A stretch of DNA of 64,000 bases, taken from the NCBI RefSeq assembly GCF_000025885.1, contig NC_014011.1:434001-498000 (forward strand), in the 5' to 3' direction. The stretch comes from Aminobacterium colombiense DSM 12261. GTDB lineage: Bacteria > Synergistota > Synergistia > Synergistales > Aminobacteriaceae. Position 1 is the first letter of the stretch, and the number at the start of each line of letters is the position of its first letter. The notes below the pieces were generated by a model. That model worked only from the letters and a program-made list of their open reading frames with translations. It made no database searches and was not told the DNA's origin. Shown here in pieces: positions 8,321 through 18,084 of this stretch. A program made the position numbers and the translations under genes.

Positions 8321-9604
8321 ATGGTTAATGCGTTCCGCGCTCTTCAAGAGCGAGGTCTTGTGGAATGGTGCAGTCATCCGGAAGAACTGGATGAGTTTTT
8401 TGAAAAAGAAGAAATGATTACAGCGTACATTGGTTTCGATCCTACGGCAGACAGCCTTCATGTGGGGCACCTTATCCCCATAATGACTCTGAGCTGGCTG
8501 CAACGTATGGGGCACAGGCCAATTTGTCTTGCTGGCGGAGGGACAGGCATGATTGGTGACCCCTCCGGCAAGAGTAAAGAGAGAAACCTCCTTTCCCCAG
8601 AAGCGGTACGGGAAAACATCAGAGGTGTTAGAAATCAACTCGAACATTTTATGAATTTTAATTGCGGGAAAAACTCGGCCCTCATTGTCAATAACTATGA
8701 TTGGTTAAAAGACATCTCCTTTCTTGATTTTCTAAGAGAGGTGGGAAAGTTTTTTACTATCAATTACATGGTCAATAAAGAACATGTTAAATCTCGCCTT
8801 AACGATCCGGAAAAGAGCATCTCTTATACTGAATTTTCTTATACTCTCCTGCAGGCCTATGACTTCATGCACTTGCTGGAAAAGTATGGATGTAAAATAC
8901 AGATGGGCGGTAATGACCAACAGGGGAATATTGTGTCTGGCATAGATCTCATTCGCAAACGAAAGGGAGACCAGGCCTATGGATGGACAAACCCCCTTCT
9001 CCTCACTTCATCAGGAACGAAGTTTGGAAAAACAGAGGGGGGTGCAGTTTGGCTTGATCCTAAACGGACATCACCCTACCGTTTTTACCAGTTCTGGATC
9101 AACACAGAAGATGAAATGGTAGAAAAGCTTTTAAAATTTTTCACATTCCTTCCGCTGGAAGAAATTGAAGAAATTATGAGCAAGCATCTTGCGGCTCCAG
9201 AAAAGCGTGAAGCTCAAAAACGGTTGGCCTGGGAGGTTACTTCATTAGTGCACAGTCCTCATGCTGCAGATACAGTGGCGCGGGCTAGTGAAATTCTTTT
9301 TGGAGGAGAAATAACCCACGAAGATATGTCTGAAGAGATGATGGAAATGCTGGCAGAGGAAGTGCCCTATGGAACCATCAGCACAGCTCTGCCTCGTTCT
9401 CTTGTAGATGTTCTTGTATCTGTTGAAGCATGTAAAAGCAAAGGAGAAGCAAGGCGTCTCATCCGCGGCGGCGGAGTCTATGTAAATGGTGACAGGATAG
9501 AAGATGAGAACGGAACTATTGAAAAAACACTCCTTATCGGTGGCCGTCATCTCTTTGTGCGCCTTGGGAAAAAGAGATTTAATCTTATCGAGATAAAGGA
9601 ATAA
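8321..9604 (+). CDS. tyrS: Tyrosyl-tRNA synthetase
   Basis: A 427-residue class I aminoacyl-tRNA synthetase charging tRNA-Tyr. The HIGH signature appears as SLHVGHLIP (~residues 45-53), tyrosine recognition as FSYTLLQAYDF and MGGNDQQGNI, and the KMSKS-equivalent as KFGKTEGG. The C-terminal ~65 residues form an S4 RNA-binding domain (CKSKGEARRLIRGGGVYVNG). The start is ATG 8321 (MVNAFRALQERG), 9-10 bases after GGGAGGA; a more upstream ATG at 8303 overlaps that ribosome site. The length is normal for bacterial TyrRS. Confidence 0.96.
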   Translation: MVNAFRALQERGLVEWCSHPEELDEFFEKEEMITAYIGFDPTADSLHVGHLIPIMTLSWLQRMGHRPICLAGGGTGMIGDPSGKSKERNLLSPEAVRENIRGVRNQLEHFMNFNCGKNSALIVNNYDWLKDISFLDFLREVGKFFTINYMVNKEHVKSRLNDPEKSISYTEFSYTLLQAYDFMHLLEKYGCKIQMGGNDQQGNIVSGIDLIRKRKGDQAYGWTNPLLLTSSGTKFGKTEGGAVWLDPKRTSPYRFYQFWINTEDEMVEKLLKFFTFLPLEEIEEIMSKHLAAPEKREAQKRLAWEVTSLVHSPHAADTVARASEILFGGEITHEDMSEEMMEMLAEEVPYGTISTALPRSLVDVLVSVEACKSKGEARRLIRGGGVYVNGDRIEDENGTIEKTLLIGGRHLFVRLGKKRFNLIEIKE

Positions 9605-9729
9605 TATCATTTTCCCCTGATTGGTCATTTAATGATCTGTTGCCGGTCAGTTCTCACGAGGCAACCTTGGATCTTTTTGAGGGGCTTCGTTATGAAGCTC
9701 CTTTTCGTTTCTTCTGCTTTCTGTTTTTT

Positions 9730-10608
9730 ATGAGGACGGTGTATAAAGTGAGCGCTGGTTCTTTTTTATTACAAATTTTTCAAAAATTTGTGGCTCCTGG
9801 CTGGAGGGCATCTTTGAGTGCTGCTATTTTTGACAACCTCCTTTGTCTCATAGGCCCCAGAAAAAAAGTTGCCCTTGAAAACATGAAAAACACTGTTTTC
9901 CCGGATAGTGAGGAGTGGCGTCAAAAGACCCTTGCTGGTGTATATCGGCATATTGCCTGGATGTTGGCAGAATATCTGGTACTTGTGAAGGATCCTTCCT
10001 CGGTTCTCGACTGGGTTGTGGAAGTAGAAGGGGAACACATACTGGAACAGCTGGTGCAAGAAAAAAAGGGAGCAATCATACTTACGGGGCATCTTGGGAA
10101 TTGGGAATTGCTGGCAGCATGGCTCTGTCAAAAAGGGTATCCCCTTTATGCTGTTGTACGGGATCCTGACGACAAAGATGTGGCGAAACTTATAGAATCT
10201 TACAGATGCCGCGTGGGCCTTCGCACCCTAAAGAAAAAATCTATTATGAAAGAATCTGTCCGGCTGGCTCAAAATGGAGCTTTTTTAGGACTGCTTTCAG
10301 ATCAAGATGGCGGTCACACAGGGCTGCCGTCGCTTTTCCTTGGAAAAGAGTGCTCTACAGTCAATGGCCCAGCCGCTATTTCTCTCATGGCTCATGTTCC
10401 TATCGTTCCAGTAATTTCTTACCGTATAGCGCCTTTTAGGCATCAGATTATAATATCTTCTCCTTTGACCTTTTCTGGAGTTGGAAAGAAGAAGGAGCAG
10501 TTAGAGGGTATGACACGGAGTGTAGATATGACTTTAGAAAAAATGGTGATCCGTCACCCGGAACAGTGGCTTTGGCTTCATCGCCGTTGGCGATCTCGTT
10601 TTCCTTGA
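9730..10608 (+). CDS. Lysophospholipid/lipid A-type acyltransferase (LpxL/HtrB-like)
   Basis: A member of the HtrB/LpxL acyltransferase superfamily, which transfers an acyl chain onto lipid A precursors or related lipids at the inner membrane. The HX4E catalytic motif is present as TGHLGNWELLAAW; later blocks include LLSDQDGG, FLGKECSTVNGPAAIS, PVISYR and the C-terminal EQWLWLHRRWRSR, all typical. The start is uncertain: ATG 9730 (292 aa) gives a hydrophobic N-terminus, GTG 9748 has GAGGA 11 bases upstream, and an in-frame TTG at 9640 extends it by 30 residues without a ribosome site. It suggests a diderm outer membrane with LPS. Confidence 0.85.
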   Translation: MRTVYKVSAGSFLLQIFQKFVAPGWRASLSAAIFDNLLCLIGPRKKVALENMKNTVFPDSEEWRQKTLAGVYRHIAWMLAEYLVLVKDPSSVLDWVVEVEGEHILEQLVQEKKGAIILTGHLGNWELLAAWLCQKGYPLYAVVRDPDDKDVAKLIESYRCRVGLRTLKKKSIMKESVRLAQNGAFLGLLSDQDGGHTGLPSLFLGKECSTVNGPAAISLMAHVPIVPVISYRIAPFRHQIIISSPLTFSGVGKKKEQLEGMTRSVDMTLEKMVIRHPEQWLWLHRRWRSRFP

Positions 10609-10657
10609 TAACGTTTTTCTCACGTGGTATCCTTTTTAGAGAAAGGAGGGGATATCG

Positions 10658-11578
10658 GTGATCTATGAGCTCATGTCAAGCGGCAACATTGTCAGACTTC
10701 CAGACGCTATGGCAGTGCCTGGCCTACCGAAAACAAAAGCACCCATAGTCGTCGTCCTCCTCCCGTACAATAGGATTTTAATAGGGACGTCATCGTATTT
10801 GAATGGCGAAAAATGGGAATGGGGCAAAATTGGAGAAGAGAGACGGGCAGAGGTCTTCTTATATCAGAACCAATCACTGACATTGGCCGTGGAAGGCTTT
10901 CATTCCATTTTTTTGAATGATGAAGTGGTATCAGAACTCCGTAAGAGTTTATTGTCACAGCTTGAACTTCCAGGGGATCACATGTCAACAATACTGATCC
11001 TTAAGAGGCTCCTGCGGAATGATGTGGCTGATATTATGTCAGGAGAAACCCTAAAAGACGAGCAGTTTGTTTTAGATCTTATAGAGCGAGATTTATCTGT
11101 GAAGCAGGCATATTGGGGCATCCGTTTTGCTCTGGCACGTAATGATTATGCGTCGGTTGCCCGCATAAAGACGTGGATTAAAAGTGTTGGGAATCTTTTT
11201 GATGAAGTGGGTCAGGCTATGCAAATGTGGTTTTCTCTCACAGATCTTCCAGGGGGGAAGGAAATGGCAGAGCTAGAAGGCCTGTCTTTTACTCTCGATG
11301 ATCTTCAACGAATGAACTCCCAGAGATCCAGGCCTGTTGTTCTTTTCAGCCGGACAGGGTACTTGGTTCTTTCGGAGCAATCCCTGGAGAAATCAGAAAC
11401 CATATTTCGAATATGGCTTTTCCTTCCTCTTCATTTGTGGAACGAGCTCAGAGAAAAAAGGAAACTCTCTATACGTGAAATCGTGTCAGCTTCATGGGGT
11501 TATATAGACGCAAGGGACGCCATGAGGGAAATGGAATATTACGGAAAGAAAACACAAACTACAACATCGCCGAATTAA
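10658..11578 (+). CDS. Conserved-looking protein of unknown function
   Basis: A 306-residue soluble protein without signal peptide or membrane segment; I do not recognise the family. It starts at GTG 10658 after a strong AAAGGAGGGG site. The first ~100 residues look like a compact beta-rich domain (PIVVVLLPYNRILIGTSS). The middle is helical and charged, and the tail (IREIVSASWGYIDARDAMREMEYYGKK) could be a helix-turn-helix-like segment. A rho-independent terminator follows at once, so it ends the tyrS-acyltransferase gene run. Confidence 0.7.
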   Translation: MIYELMSSGNIVRLPDAMAVPGLPKTKAPIVVVLLPYNRILIGTSSYLNGEKWEWGKIGEERRAEVFLYQNQSLTLAVEGFHSIFLNDEVVSELRKSLLSQLELPGDHMSTILILKRLLRNDVADIMSGETLKDEQFVLDLIERDLSVKQAYWGIRFALARNDYASVARIKTWIKSVGNLFDEVGQAMQMWFSLTDLPGGKEMAELEGLSFTLDDLQRMNSQRSRPVVLFSRTGYLVLSEQSLEKSETIFRIWLFLPLHLWNELREKRKLSIREIVSASWGYIDARDAMREMEYYGKKTQTTTSPN

Positions 11579-11580
11579 AG

Positions 11581-11615
11581 GGCCGGGGAGGAAATTATCC
11601 CCGGCCTTCCTTTTT
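11581..11615 (+). terminator. Rho-independent terminator
   Basis: An 8-bp perfect stem, GGCCGGGG (11581-11588) with CCCCGGCC (11599-11606), and a 10-base loop, followed by TTCCTTTTT. It sits between convergent genes, directly after the stop of the unknown protein. Confidence 0.9.
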
Positions 11616-11620
11616 ATTTT

Positions 11621-12274
11621 TTAATGGACTTGCCACCGTTTTTCTATAAGCTGAAGAGCAATGCTTGTAAAGCTGGTAAGACACAGATAGATCAGTCCTA
11701 CCATAATAAAGGTTTCAAAAGAGGCGTATGTAACGCTTCGAACCTGCTGTCCCACCATGGTCAATTCCGCAATGGCCAGCGTCGACAGCAGCGATGATTC
11801 TTTGATAAGGGTTACAAATTCATTCCCCAAAGCCGGCAACATGTTCCGTATGGCCTGCGGGAGAATAATATGGCGCATGGTCCCCAGATAGGAAAGGCCA
11901 AGAACCTTTGCGGCTTCCCACTGCCCTTTGGGAACAGCCTCTATGCCCCCGCGGACAATTTCCCCCACATACCCTGCCGAATTAATAGAGAGACCAATGA
12001 TCCCTGCTGTAAAAGCGGGGAGGTTGATGCCAAGGGAAGGCAATCCAAAATAAATCAAAAAGAGCTGTATGAGCAGTGGAGTGCCCCGTATAACGTAAAT
12101 ATATGCCGCTGCCAGCCCCTTAATTGGCTTAACCGGAACTACTCGAAGGGCTCCAATTAAAATTCCCATGATTGAACCAAGGGTAACGGCAAGAATGGAA
12201 GCTTTAACTGTGAAAACAGCTCCCGTCACGAACATATGCCAATAGGGAACTATAGAGGAGAAGTCAAGCATCAT
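11621..12274 (-). CDS. Polar amino acid ABC transporter, permease
   Basis: A 217-residue HisM/GlnP-type inner-membrane permease with about five transmembrane segments. The EAA loop that contacts the ATPase is visible as GQWEAAKVLGLSYLGTMRHIILPQAIRNMLPALGNEF. The start is ATG 12274 (or the next ATG, 12271), with GGAGGT about 10 bases upstream inside the end of the ATPase gene, so translation is coupled. The substrate class (polar or charged amino acids) follows from the family. No periplasmic binding protein is encoded nearby. Confidence 0.92.
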   Translation of the reverse strand: MMLDFSSIVPYWHMFVTGAVFTVKASILAVTLGSIMGILIGALRVVPVKPIKGLAAAYIYVIRGTPLLIQLFLIYFGLPSLGINLPAFTAGIIGLSINSAGYVGEIVRGGIEAVPKGQWEAAKVLGLSYLGTMRHIILPQAIRNMLPALGNEFVTLIKESSLLSTLAIAELTMVGQQVRSVTYASFETFIMVGLIYLCLTSFTSIALQLIEKRWQVH

Positions 12275-12275
12275 T

Positions 12276-13052
12276 TCAGCACGCACCTCCTTCTTCCTTT
12301 GTGAGGTCTTCACCAAAATGAACAAGCATTCGTTGTAAAAAGGCCTGAGTACGTGGATGAGCAGGTTTGACCATAATGTCTTGGGGCGAGCCCTGTTCTA
12401 CAATATTCCCATCGGCCATAAAGATAATTCTGTCAGAAACATCTTTTGCAAAAAGCATTTCGTGAGTAATAATCACCATGGTCATGCCTGTTTCAGCAAG
12501 CTGGGCAATAACTTCGAGCACTTCTCCCACGAGTTCGGGGTCAAGGGCGCTTGTAGGCTCATCGAAAAGCATGATCTTAGGCTGCATGGCAAGAGCTCGC
12601 GCAATTGCTACCCGTTGCTGCTGTCCACCAGAAAGCTGGCTTGGCTTAGCGTATACCTTGTCCCCGAGGCCTACTCGCTCGAGAAGCCGAATAGCTAGAT
12701 CTTCCGCTTCCTTTTTTTTCATCCCCTTGGCCTGGATAGGGCAGAGTGTGATATTATCAAGAACTGAAAGATGAGGGAAAAGATTAAATTGTTGGAAAAT
12801 CATTCCTACGAGGGTTGCGACTTCTTTATTTGAATGTTTCCCATTATCGACTCGTTGGCCGTAGAGGTAGATTTCTCCATCGTTAATGTCCTCGAGACGG
12901 CATATGCACCGTGCTAAAGTGCTTTTTCCTGATCCGCTAGGGCCAATGACTGAAACAACTTCACCTTCGCCCACGGTCATGGATACGCCCTGTAAAACGT
13001 GAAGATTTCCAAAGGATTTATGTAAATTCTTAACTTCGATTGCACTTTGCAA
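12276..13052 (-). CDS. Polar amino acid ABC transporter, ATP-binding subunit
   Basis: A 258-residue GlnQ/HisP-type ATPase that powers the adjacent permease. Walker A (GPSGSGKST), the Q loop ([13 protein letters not shown]), the ABC signature ([16 protein letters not shown]), Walker B ([14 protein letters not shown]) and the switch His (IITHEM) are all present. The start is TTG 13052 ([14 protein letters not shown]), six bases after AGGAGGTGA; a TTG one codon earlier is also possible. The stop lies one base before the permease ATG. Confidence 0.95.
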   Translation of the reverse strand: MQSAIEVKNLHKSFGNLHVLQGVSMTVGEGEVVSVIGPSGSGKSTLARCICRLEDINDGEIYLYGQRVDNGKHSNKEVATLVGMIFQQFNLFPHLSVLDNITLCPIQAKGMKKKEAEDLAIRLLERVGLGDKVYAKPSQLSGGQQQRVAIARALAMQPKIMLFDEPTSALDPELVGEVLEVIAQLAETGMTMVIITHEMLFAKDVSDRIIFMADGNIVEQGSPQDIMVKPAHPRTQAFLQRMLVHFGEDLTKEEGGAC

Positions 13053-13194
13053 CAATCGTCACCTCCTATTAGTCGCGGGAATTATAACTCAACTTTAGGT
13101 TACTGGCAAACATTTTTTTGAAAAAAAATTAAAAAATAAGATTATATAATCTAGCCGCAGTAAATTTACCCTTCTAAAAAGGGGAAATAAGCCA

Positions 13195-13217
13195 TAAAAA
13201 AAGGGGCCAGCGGCCCC
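13195..13217 (-). terminator. Rho-independent terminator for the 43-aa small gene
   Basis: Read on the minus strand: GGGGCC-GCT-GGCCCC (13217-13203) followed by seven T residues (13202-13196). It lies 40 bases beyond the stop of the small leftward gene and marks the end of its transcript. Confidence 0.9.
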
Positions 13218-13256
13218 ATGATTTGATTTACCTTAAGACTCTATTGTATCCTTATT

Positions 13257-13388
13257 CTATGAATCGTAACGGCAACGGTATAATTCCTGATTCAGGTCTG
13301 ACATCTCGTTAGAGAAGGAGTCACTCTGGTCGTTTAGGTGCTTCGCGCGAATACTCTTAGAGCTCTCTTTTGCTTTTTTCATCTCCAC
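13257..13388 (-). CDS. Small protein of 43 residues, unknown function
   Basis: A short open frame on the minus strand with unusually complete expression signals. An AGGAGGTGG ribosome site lies 7 bases before GTG 13388, there are 43 sense codons, a TAG stop and, 40 bases on, a strong rho-independent terminator. The product starts MEMKKAKESSK, is highly polar and basic-then-acidic, and ends LYRCRYDS with a single cysteine near the C-terminus. It has no hydrophobic segment, so it is not a membrane peptide. It sits alone between the ABC transporter (same strand, downstream) and a divergent MBL-fold gene. I do not recognise a family; a regulatory small protein or a modified-peptide precursor are only possibilities. 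Confidence 0.7.
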   Translation of the reverse strand: MEMKKAKESSKSIRAKHLNDQSDSFSNEMSDLNQELYRCRYDS

Positions 13389-13529
13389 TGCTGTTCCACC
13401 TCCTGAAAAACATTAAATCCGAACCATTTGACTACTGACCCTTATTGGTACGGACCAAACAAAGTCATTTTAGCATGGAAAAAAGGAAATGCAAAGTTCA
13501 AAAAGTTTTTTGTAAAGGGGATAAATGCC

Positions 13530-14417
13530 ATGGAAATAAAAATATTGAAAGGACAAAGCTGCTATATTCCTGGACGAGTCAATGTCGGCCTCTGGAAAGA
13601 TGGGAAAGATGGTTGTTTTCTTATCGATAGTGGAGGTGATGAAACGTCAGGGCGGCGGCTTTTCAGACTGATACAGGAAAATAATCTGAAACTCAGAGGG
13701 ATTCTCAATACTCACTCCAACGCTGATCACGTTGGAGGAAACGCCTATTTGCAGAAAAAAACGGCATGTCCCATTTGGGCAAGTTCAATAGAAGATACTG
13801 TAATTCAAAATCCATTTTTGGAGCCGATGCTCTTGTGGGGAGCCGCTCCTTTTCGTGCCCTGACCGGAAAGTTTCTTCAGGCAGCCCCTTCTCTTGTAAC
13901 GCAAATATTATCTCCTGGTGAAAGAGTGCCTGATACGGACTTAACGGTATTAGCCCTTCCTGGCCACTTTATCAATATGATTGGTTTTCTTTCGGCAGAT
14001 GGGGTTTGTTATATTGCGGACAGCCTCTTTGCAAAAGAAGTCATAGAAAAATATCGTTTTATGGTTGCTTTTGATGTGGAGGCAACTCTCGCTACATTAG
14101 ATATGTTGGAAAAACTTGAAGCTGCATGGTTTGTTCCCTGTCATGCGGAGCCAGTTGAAGATATTCGTCCTCTCGTAAATGAAAATAGGAAGGGAATCGA
14201 GGCTTTAAGTCACGCTGTTCATGACTTGTGTTCTGTTCCCCGTAGCCGTGAAGAAATCCTCGCCTTGCTGGTGCAAAAATGGGATCTGGAAATGAATCCC
14301 GTACAGTATGTCCTTAACTCCAGTTCCCTTTCAGCCTATCTAACCTTTCTGGAGAAAAAGGGACTGATTGTACCTTTTGTAGAAAAAGGCAACCTTCTAT
14401 GGCAGAAAAAGCATTGA
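13530..14417 (+). CDS. MBL-fold metallo-hydrolase
   Basis: A 295-residue metallo-beta-lactamase superfamily hydrolase. It shows the zinc motif THSNADHVGG (HxxxDH; the usual first-metal HxH is here His-Ser-Asn), then ALPGHFINMIGF, YIADSLF and a final VPCHAEP histidine. The C-terminal ~80 residues form a helical, winged-helix-like tail. The substrate is unknown; glyoxalase II-like or thiolesterase-like activity is possible. The start is ATG 13530 (MEIKILKG), preceded by AAGGGGA at 8 bases; a longer open frame upstream has no ribosome site. Confidence 0.8.
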   Translation: MEIKILKGQSCYIPGRVNVGLWKDGKDGCFLIDSGGDETSGRRLFRLIQENNLKLRGILNTHSNADHVGGNAYLQKKTACPIWASSIEDTVIQNPFLEPMLLWGAAPFRALTGKFLQAAPSLVTQILSPGERVPDTDLTVLALPGHFINMIGFLSADGVCYIADSLFAKEVIEKYRFMVAFDVEATLATLDMLEKLEAAWFVPCHAEPVEDIRPLVNENRKGIEALSHAVHDLCSVPRSREEILALLVQKWDLEMNPVQYVLNSSSLSAYLTFLEKKGLIVPFVEKGNLLWQKKH

Positions 14418-14418
14418 A

Positions 14419-14443
14419 AAGGAGCCCCGCAACAGGGCTCCTT
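14419..14443 (-). terminator. Terminator hairpin between convergent genes
   Basis: A 9-bp perfect stem, AAGGAGCCC (14419-14427) with GGGCTCCTT (14435-14443). On the minus strand it is followed by a short T run, so it mainly serves the leftward phosphohexomutase gene, and perhaps the rightward MBL gene too. Confidence 0.75.
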
Positions 14444-14451
14444 GGCATATA

Positions 14452-15837
14452 TTAGTATGTCCACTCAAAATCGGGAATCCCAACGTCTAACATTCGCTGT
14501 TTCATATCTCTTGTAATATGGTCCAGATCCTCTTGAGTTTTCCCCTCGCATCGAGTAACAAGCACCGGCTGAGTGTTTGACGCCCTCACAAGCCCCCATC
14601 CACGCCGGTCATAGAGAATCCTCACACCATCAATGGTAATGGCATCGTGATCCTTGAGGGCTTCTTCCTTTATTTTTTCGATAACCTGAAATTTCTTTTC
14701 ATCGGGGCAGTCTACCCGTATTTCAGCAGTGCTGTAGTAGACAGGATAGTCAACGAGCATTTCTGAAAGAGACCGCGCGTCGTTAGAGAGAATTCTGAGA
14801 AGTCGTCCCGCAGCATAGAAAGAATCATCAAAGCCGTAAAACTCATCAGCAAAGAACATATGGCCAGAAAGTTCTCCTGCAAAGAGGGCATCCACTTCTT
14901 TCATCTTTGCTTTAATAAGAGAGTGTCCTGCCTTGTAATAAAGCGGTTTCCCACCAAGTCTCAAAATCTCATCTTCAAGGGCCTGTGAACACTTGACTTC
15001 GATAATTGCCACGGCCCCAGGATATTTAGGGAGAATCTCACGCCAATAGAGTCCCATGAGGGTGTCTCCCCATATGACTGTTCCTTTTTCATCTACTACG
15101 CCAATACGATCGGCGTCTCCATCAAAAGCGATCCCCAGATCTGCTTTTTCCTGCCTCACTTTTTCTATTAGAAAGGTGAGATTTTCTCTTTTAAGGGGAT
15201 CTGGATGATGGTTTGGAAATGTCCCGTCAGGTTCACAGAAAAGGGGAACGACTTCACATCCCAGTTTTTCAAGGAAGGTTTGAATATAAAGGCCAGCGGT
15301 TCCATTGCCAGCATCTGCTGCCACTTTTAGTTTTCTGGGTCCCAGTTTTATCTTTGAGAGAAGCATGGCAATATATTCTTCCCAGATATTTGCTTTTTTT
15401 ATTGTCCCTGGAGCAGGGCCTTTTTCGAAGTCATCCTTCTCTATCATTGAGAGGATTAGTTGTATTTGCTCTCCGTACATGGTGCTCTTGCCATAAGCCA
15501 ATTTTAAGCCGTTCATATCTTTGGGGTTATGGCTGCCCGTTACCATAATACCCCCATCAAAATTGAAGCGGAACTGACTCCAATAAAGAAGGGGAGAGGT
15601 GGCAACCCCAATATCCGTAACATGAATTCCTGCCCACGTTACGCCATCGATGACATTTTTTTTGATTCGGTCTGTAGAGAGCCTTACGTCCCCTCCTACG
15701 GTAATCGACGTAATTCCCTCTCTGTAAAGGAATGTCCCGTATGCCTTGCCGATAGCGGTAACTGTTTTTTCAGTGAGTTCGGTGTCGGCTATTCCGCGAA
15801 TGTCATATTCTCTAAAAATATGTTTTGGTACTTGCAT
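14452..15837 (-). CDS. Phosphomannomutase/phosphoglucomutase
   Basis: A 461-residue alpha-D-phosphohexomutase that interconverts hexose 1- and 6-phosphates for sugar-nucleotide and envelope synthesis. Domain 1 carries the phosphoserine loop ([13 protein letters not shown]), domain 2 the metal loop ([13 protein letters not shown]), domain 3 the sugar loop (GELSGHMFF) and domain 4 the phosphate-binding [15 protein letters not shown]. Length and domain order match bacterial AlgC-type PMM/PGM. ATG 15837 follows AAGGTGATG. Whether it prefers mannose or glucose cannot be decided from sequence. Confidence 0.93.
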   Translation of the reverse strand: MQVPKHIFREYDIRGIADTELTEKTVTAIGKAYGTFLYREGITSITVGGDVRLSTDRIKKNVIDGVTWAGIHVTDIGVATSPLLYWSQFRFNFDGGIMVTGSHNPKDMNGLKLAYGKSTMYGEQIQLILSMIEKDDFEKGPAPGTIKKANIWEEYIAMLLSKIKLGPRKLKVAADAGNGTAGLYIQTFLEKLGCEVVPLFCEPDGTFPNHHPDPLKRENLTFLIEKVRQEKADLGIAFDGDADRIGVVDEKGTVIWGDTLMGLYWREILPKYPGAVAIIEVKCSQALEDEILRLGGKPLYYKAGHSLIKAKMKEVDALFAGELSGHMFFADEFYGFDDSFYAAGRLLRILSNDARSLSEMLVDYPVYYSTAEIRVDCPDEKKFQVIEKIKEEALKDHDAITIDGVRILYDRRGWGLVRASNTQPVLVTRCEGKTQEDLDHITRDMKQRMLDVGIPDFEWTY

Positions 15838-15948
15838 CAGGTCTCATCACCTTCCCTGATTATTTTTTGCTTAATATTATATTTCTATGACCTTTTTGCC
15901 TACGTAGATTGTATAATACCATTTGAACTGAGGGGAGTGTGGTTTTTC

Positions 15949-16878
15949 GTGGGAAGCTTTTTCATTGTTCTTCCTATTGTCATTATCGTCGGCATTGGAT
16001 GGTTCATCAGAAATAAAGGTCTTGTAAGGGAAGAAGCTTTTGCTGGAATGAATTTTATTTTGTATTGGGTAGCTCTCCCAGCCCTCCTTTTTAGAGTAAC
16101 TTACAATGCAGACGTAGGAATTCTCTCTGGAGGGAATTTTGTTAAGGCCGTTTATGTTTCACTTATGATTGCACCTCCGATGGCGTTGATCTTCGGCCGG
16201 TTTGTGGGACTGAAAAAGGAACGTCTTGCTGTTCTGACCATGGTGTCCATTCGTTCCAACAATATCTTTATGGGCGTCCCCGCTGTTTCTGTCGCTTTGG
16301 GGGAAGCCGGTCTTCAGGCCCTCTCCCTCTACCTTGCCGTGGTGATGGCTGGCTACCAGCTCATTTCCATAGCATGGGGGCAGATCGTCCTCTCTGGAAG
16401 CTTTCGTATCAGTGCATTAAAAGATGCGTTTAAAAAAATATTTACCAACCCCCTTATAATGGCCTGTATCGCAGGAATTATCTTTGCCCTTGCAGGAACG
16501 GGCCCCATGCCCAGATGGATCGACGAAGCTCTTAAGGCCTTAGGGAATGTAGGCAATGGTCTTGCACTCCTCGCCCTTGGGGCATCCCTTAACCTTACGA
16601 GGGTAGGGGCGTCTCTTAAAGAAACGTGGGAAACTCTTTTGTTCAAGCTTGTTATTTTCCCTTCAATTGTGTGGCTTTTTTTGCTCCTCTGGCCAGTTGA
16701 TCCCATTCTTTTTCAGACAACAGTGCTTGTGTCTTCCATGCCTATTGCCGTAAACTCTTATATTGTGGCTAAAGGCATGGGGATGGATCCGGCATACACG
16801 GCAGAGTCCATTGCCGCGTCAACTTTATGTTCAATTGTTACAATTCCTTTGTGGGCGACAGTATTGGGTCTCTCCTGA
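15949..16878 (+). CDS. AEC-family (auxin efflux carrier-like) transporter
   Basis: A 309-residue membrane protein with about ten hydrophobic helices, of the AEC family. Bacterial members carry malate, malonate or other organic acids, or auxin-like compounds. N-out hydrophobic start [18 protein letters not shown]; conserved-looking blocks include [14 protein letters not shown] and [13 protein letters not shown]. The open frame extends upstream into the divergent phosphohexomutase gene, but that part is antisense to a conserved gene and is not used. GTG 15949 (or GTG 15937) is the likely start, with AGGGGA just upstream. Confidence 0.85.
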   Translation: MGSFFIVLPIVIIVGIGWFIRNKGLVREEAFAGMNFILYWVALPALLFRVTYNADVGILSGGNFVKAVYVSLMIAPPMALIFGRFVGLKKERLAVLTMVSIRSNNIFMGVPAVSVALGEAGLQALSLYLAVVMAGYQLISIAWGQIVLSGSFRISALKDAFKKIFTNPLIMACIAGIIFALAGTGPMPRWIDEALKALGNVGNGLALLALGASLNLTRVGASLKETWETLLFKLVIFPSIVWLFLLLWPVDPILFQTTVLVSSMPIAVNSYIVAKGMGMDPAYTAESIAASTLCSIVTIPLWATVLGLS

Positions 16879-16887
16879 TCAGTCTTT

Positions 16888-18084
16888 TTATCCGGCGCTC
16901 TTTTTAGAGCGCAACCTGAAATCCAGCCACCAGACACAAACTCCGGTAGTGATGGGGATCGTAAGGAGAAGTCCGATAGTTCCCGCAACGCTTCTTAACA
17001 GTTCCTGCGCAATATAAGGGTCGTTAAGAAGGGCCATGGCATCGATCCCTGCGTAAGAAATAAGGATGGTGAAAGGAAGAGAGCTTCCTAGGTAGGCCAG
17101 GATCAGGGTGTTGATCATGCTTCCTAAAACTTCTCGGCCAACTCCAATGCCAGCTTGCCAGAGGCGATGGCTTTCTATGTGGGAGTCGTATGAAAAAAGT
17201 TCGGCTAGAGTTGATGTAACTGAAACAGCTACATCGAGTACGGCCCCGATAGCACCGATCATGACAGCCGCAAGAAGCAAGCCTTCCATAGAAAGGTTGG
17301 GAATAGTGGAAGCTAGAAGGCTGGCGCTGTCGCTTGCCAATCCAGTCAATTGCCATGTCTTAACTATAATCCAGCCTACCGTGGACGCGGCAATGGCTCC
17401 ACCAAGGGCCCCCAAAAAGGCAACGATCCAGAACGCCGGGCGTCTAACCACAAGAAGAACGGTAATAATAGAAACGGCGCCTATTGTAAGGATGGCAAAG
17501 GGTATTGGCGCCACCCCCTTGGCAAGAGCTGGTACATACCATCCCAACAGTACAGCCAGGGAAAGAAGAAGCCCGGCCAGGGCCCTGAAGCCGGCCTTCC
17601 CGGCAGAAGCAATGAGCCCCCCTGACGCTAAGATCAGAAAAGCGATGACCCAGGGGATTCTATACCGATCGCTTATAGAGTACTGGAGGGTACCATCTTC
17701 GAAGCGGTCGCAGACAAGAAGATATCTGCGCCCCTCGGTCAACTTCAATGATGATGTTGACAGTTGCGTAATAAGGATATCTTCTGATTCCCCTTTTTTC
17801 TCTCCATTGAGAAAGGTCACAGTAATATCAATGTATTCTGTTTCCCATGGAGATTCTTCTGTTTCCGGCGAAGCTTTTTCGCGTTCAGCCGTGGAATTGT
17901 TAAAGGGCAGAGGCGTTTCAGTACCTCGAACCTTTCCCACACGGTCTATACTGACAATAACCGAATCCTCTGTATTCCACGATTTCAGTACCATTTTATG
18001 AAAAGATAGAGCAGCGATAAGAGCAATTATAACTACAGAGAGAGAAGCCAGAATGTAATTCTTAACGCTTTGAGGTTTCTTCAT
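16888..18084 (-). CDS. YibE/F-like multipass membrane protein
   Basis: A 398-residue YibE/F family membrane protein. It has TM1 at ~10-28, then a ~100-residue extracytoplasmic domain, then about seven hydrophobic helices. The IGAIGAVLDVAVSVTSTLAEL and GREVLGSMINTLILAYLGSSLP segments are the family core. The function is not known. ATG 18084 (MKKPQSVKN) lies inside the end of the preceding regulator gene (22-base overlap), so the two are cotranscribed and probably coupled. The C-terminus is convergent with the AEC transporter gene, ten bases apart. Confidence 0.85.
   Translation of the reverse strand: MKKPQSVKNYILASLSVVIIALIAALSFHKMVLKSWNTEDSVIVSIDRVGKVRGTETPLPFNNSTAEREKASPETEESPWETEYIDITVTFLNGEKKGESEDILITQLSTSSLKLTEGRRYLLVCDRFEDGTLQYSISDRYRIPWVIAFLILASGGLIASAGKAGFRALAGLLLSLAVLLGWYVPALAKGVAPIPFAILTIGAVSIITVLLVVRRPAFWIVAFLGALGGAIAASTVGWIIVKTWQLTGLASDSASLLASTIPNLSMEGLLLAAVMIGAIGAVLDVAVSVTSTLAELFSYDSHIESHRLWQAGIGVGREVLGSMINTLILAYLGSSLPFTILISYAGIDAMALLNDPYIAQELLRSVAGTIGLLLTIPITTGVCVWWLDFRLRSKKSAG

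Noticed and set aside
15529-15948. N-terminal extension of the AEC transporter frame
   Set aside because: It is antisense to the conserved phosphohexomutase gene and is not hydrophobic like the family; the start was placed at ~15949.
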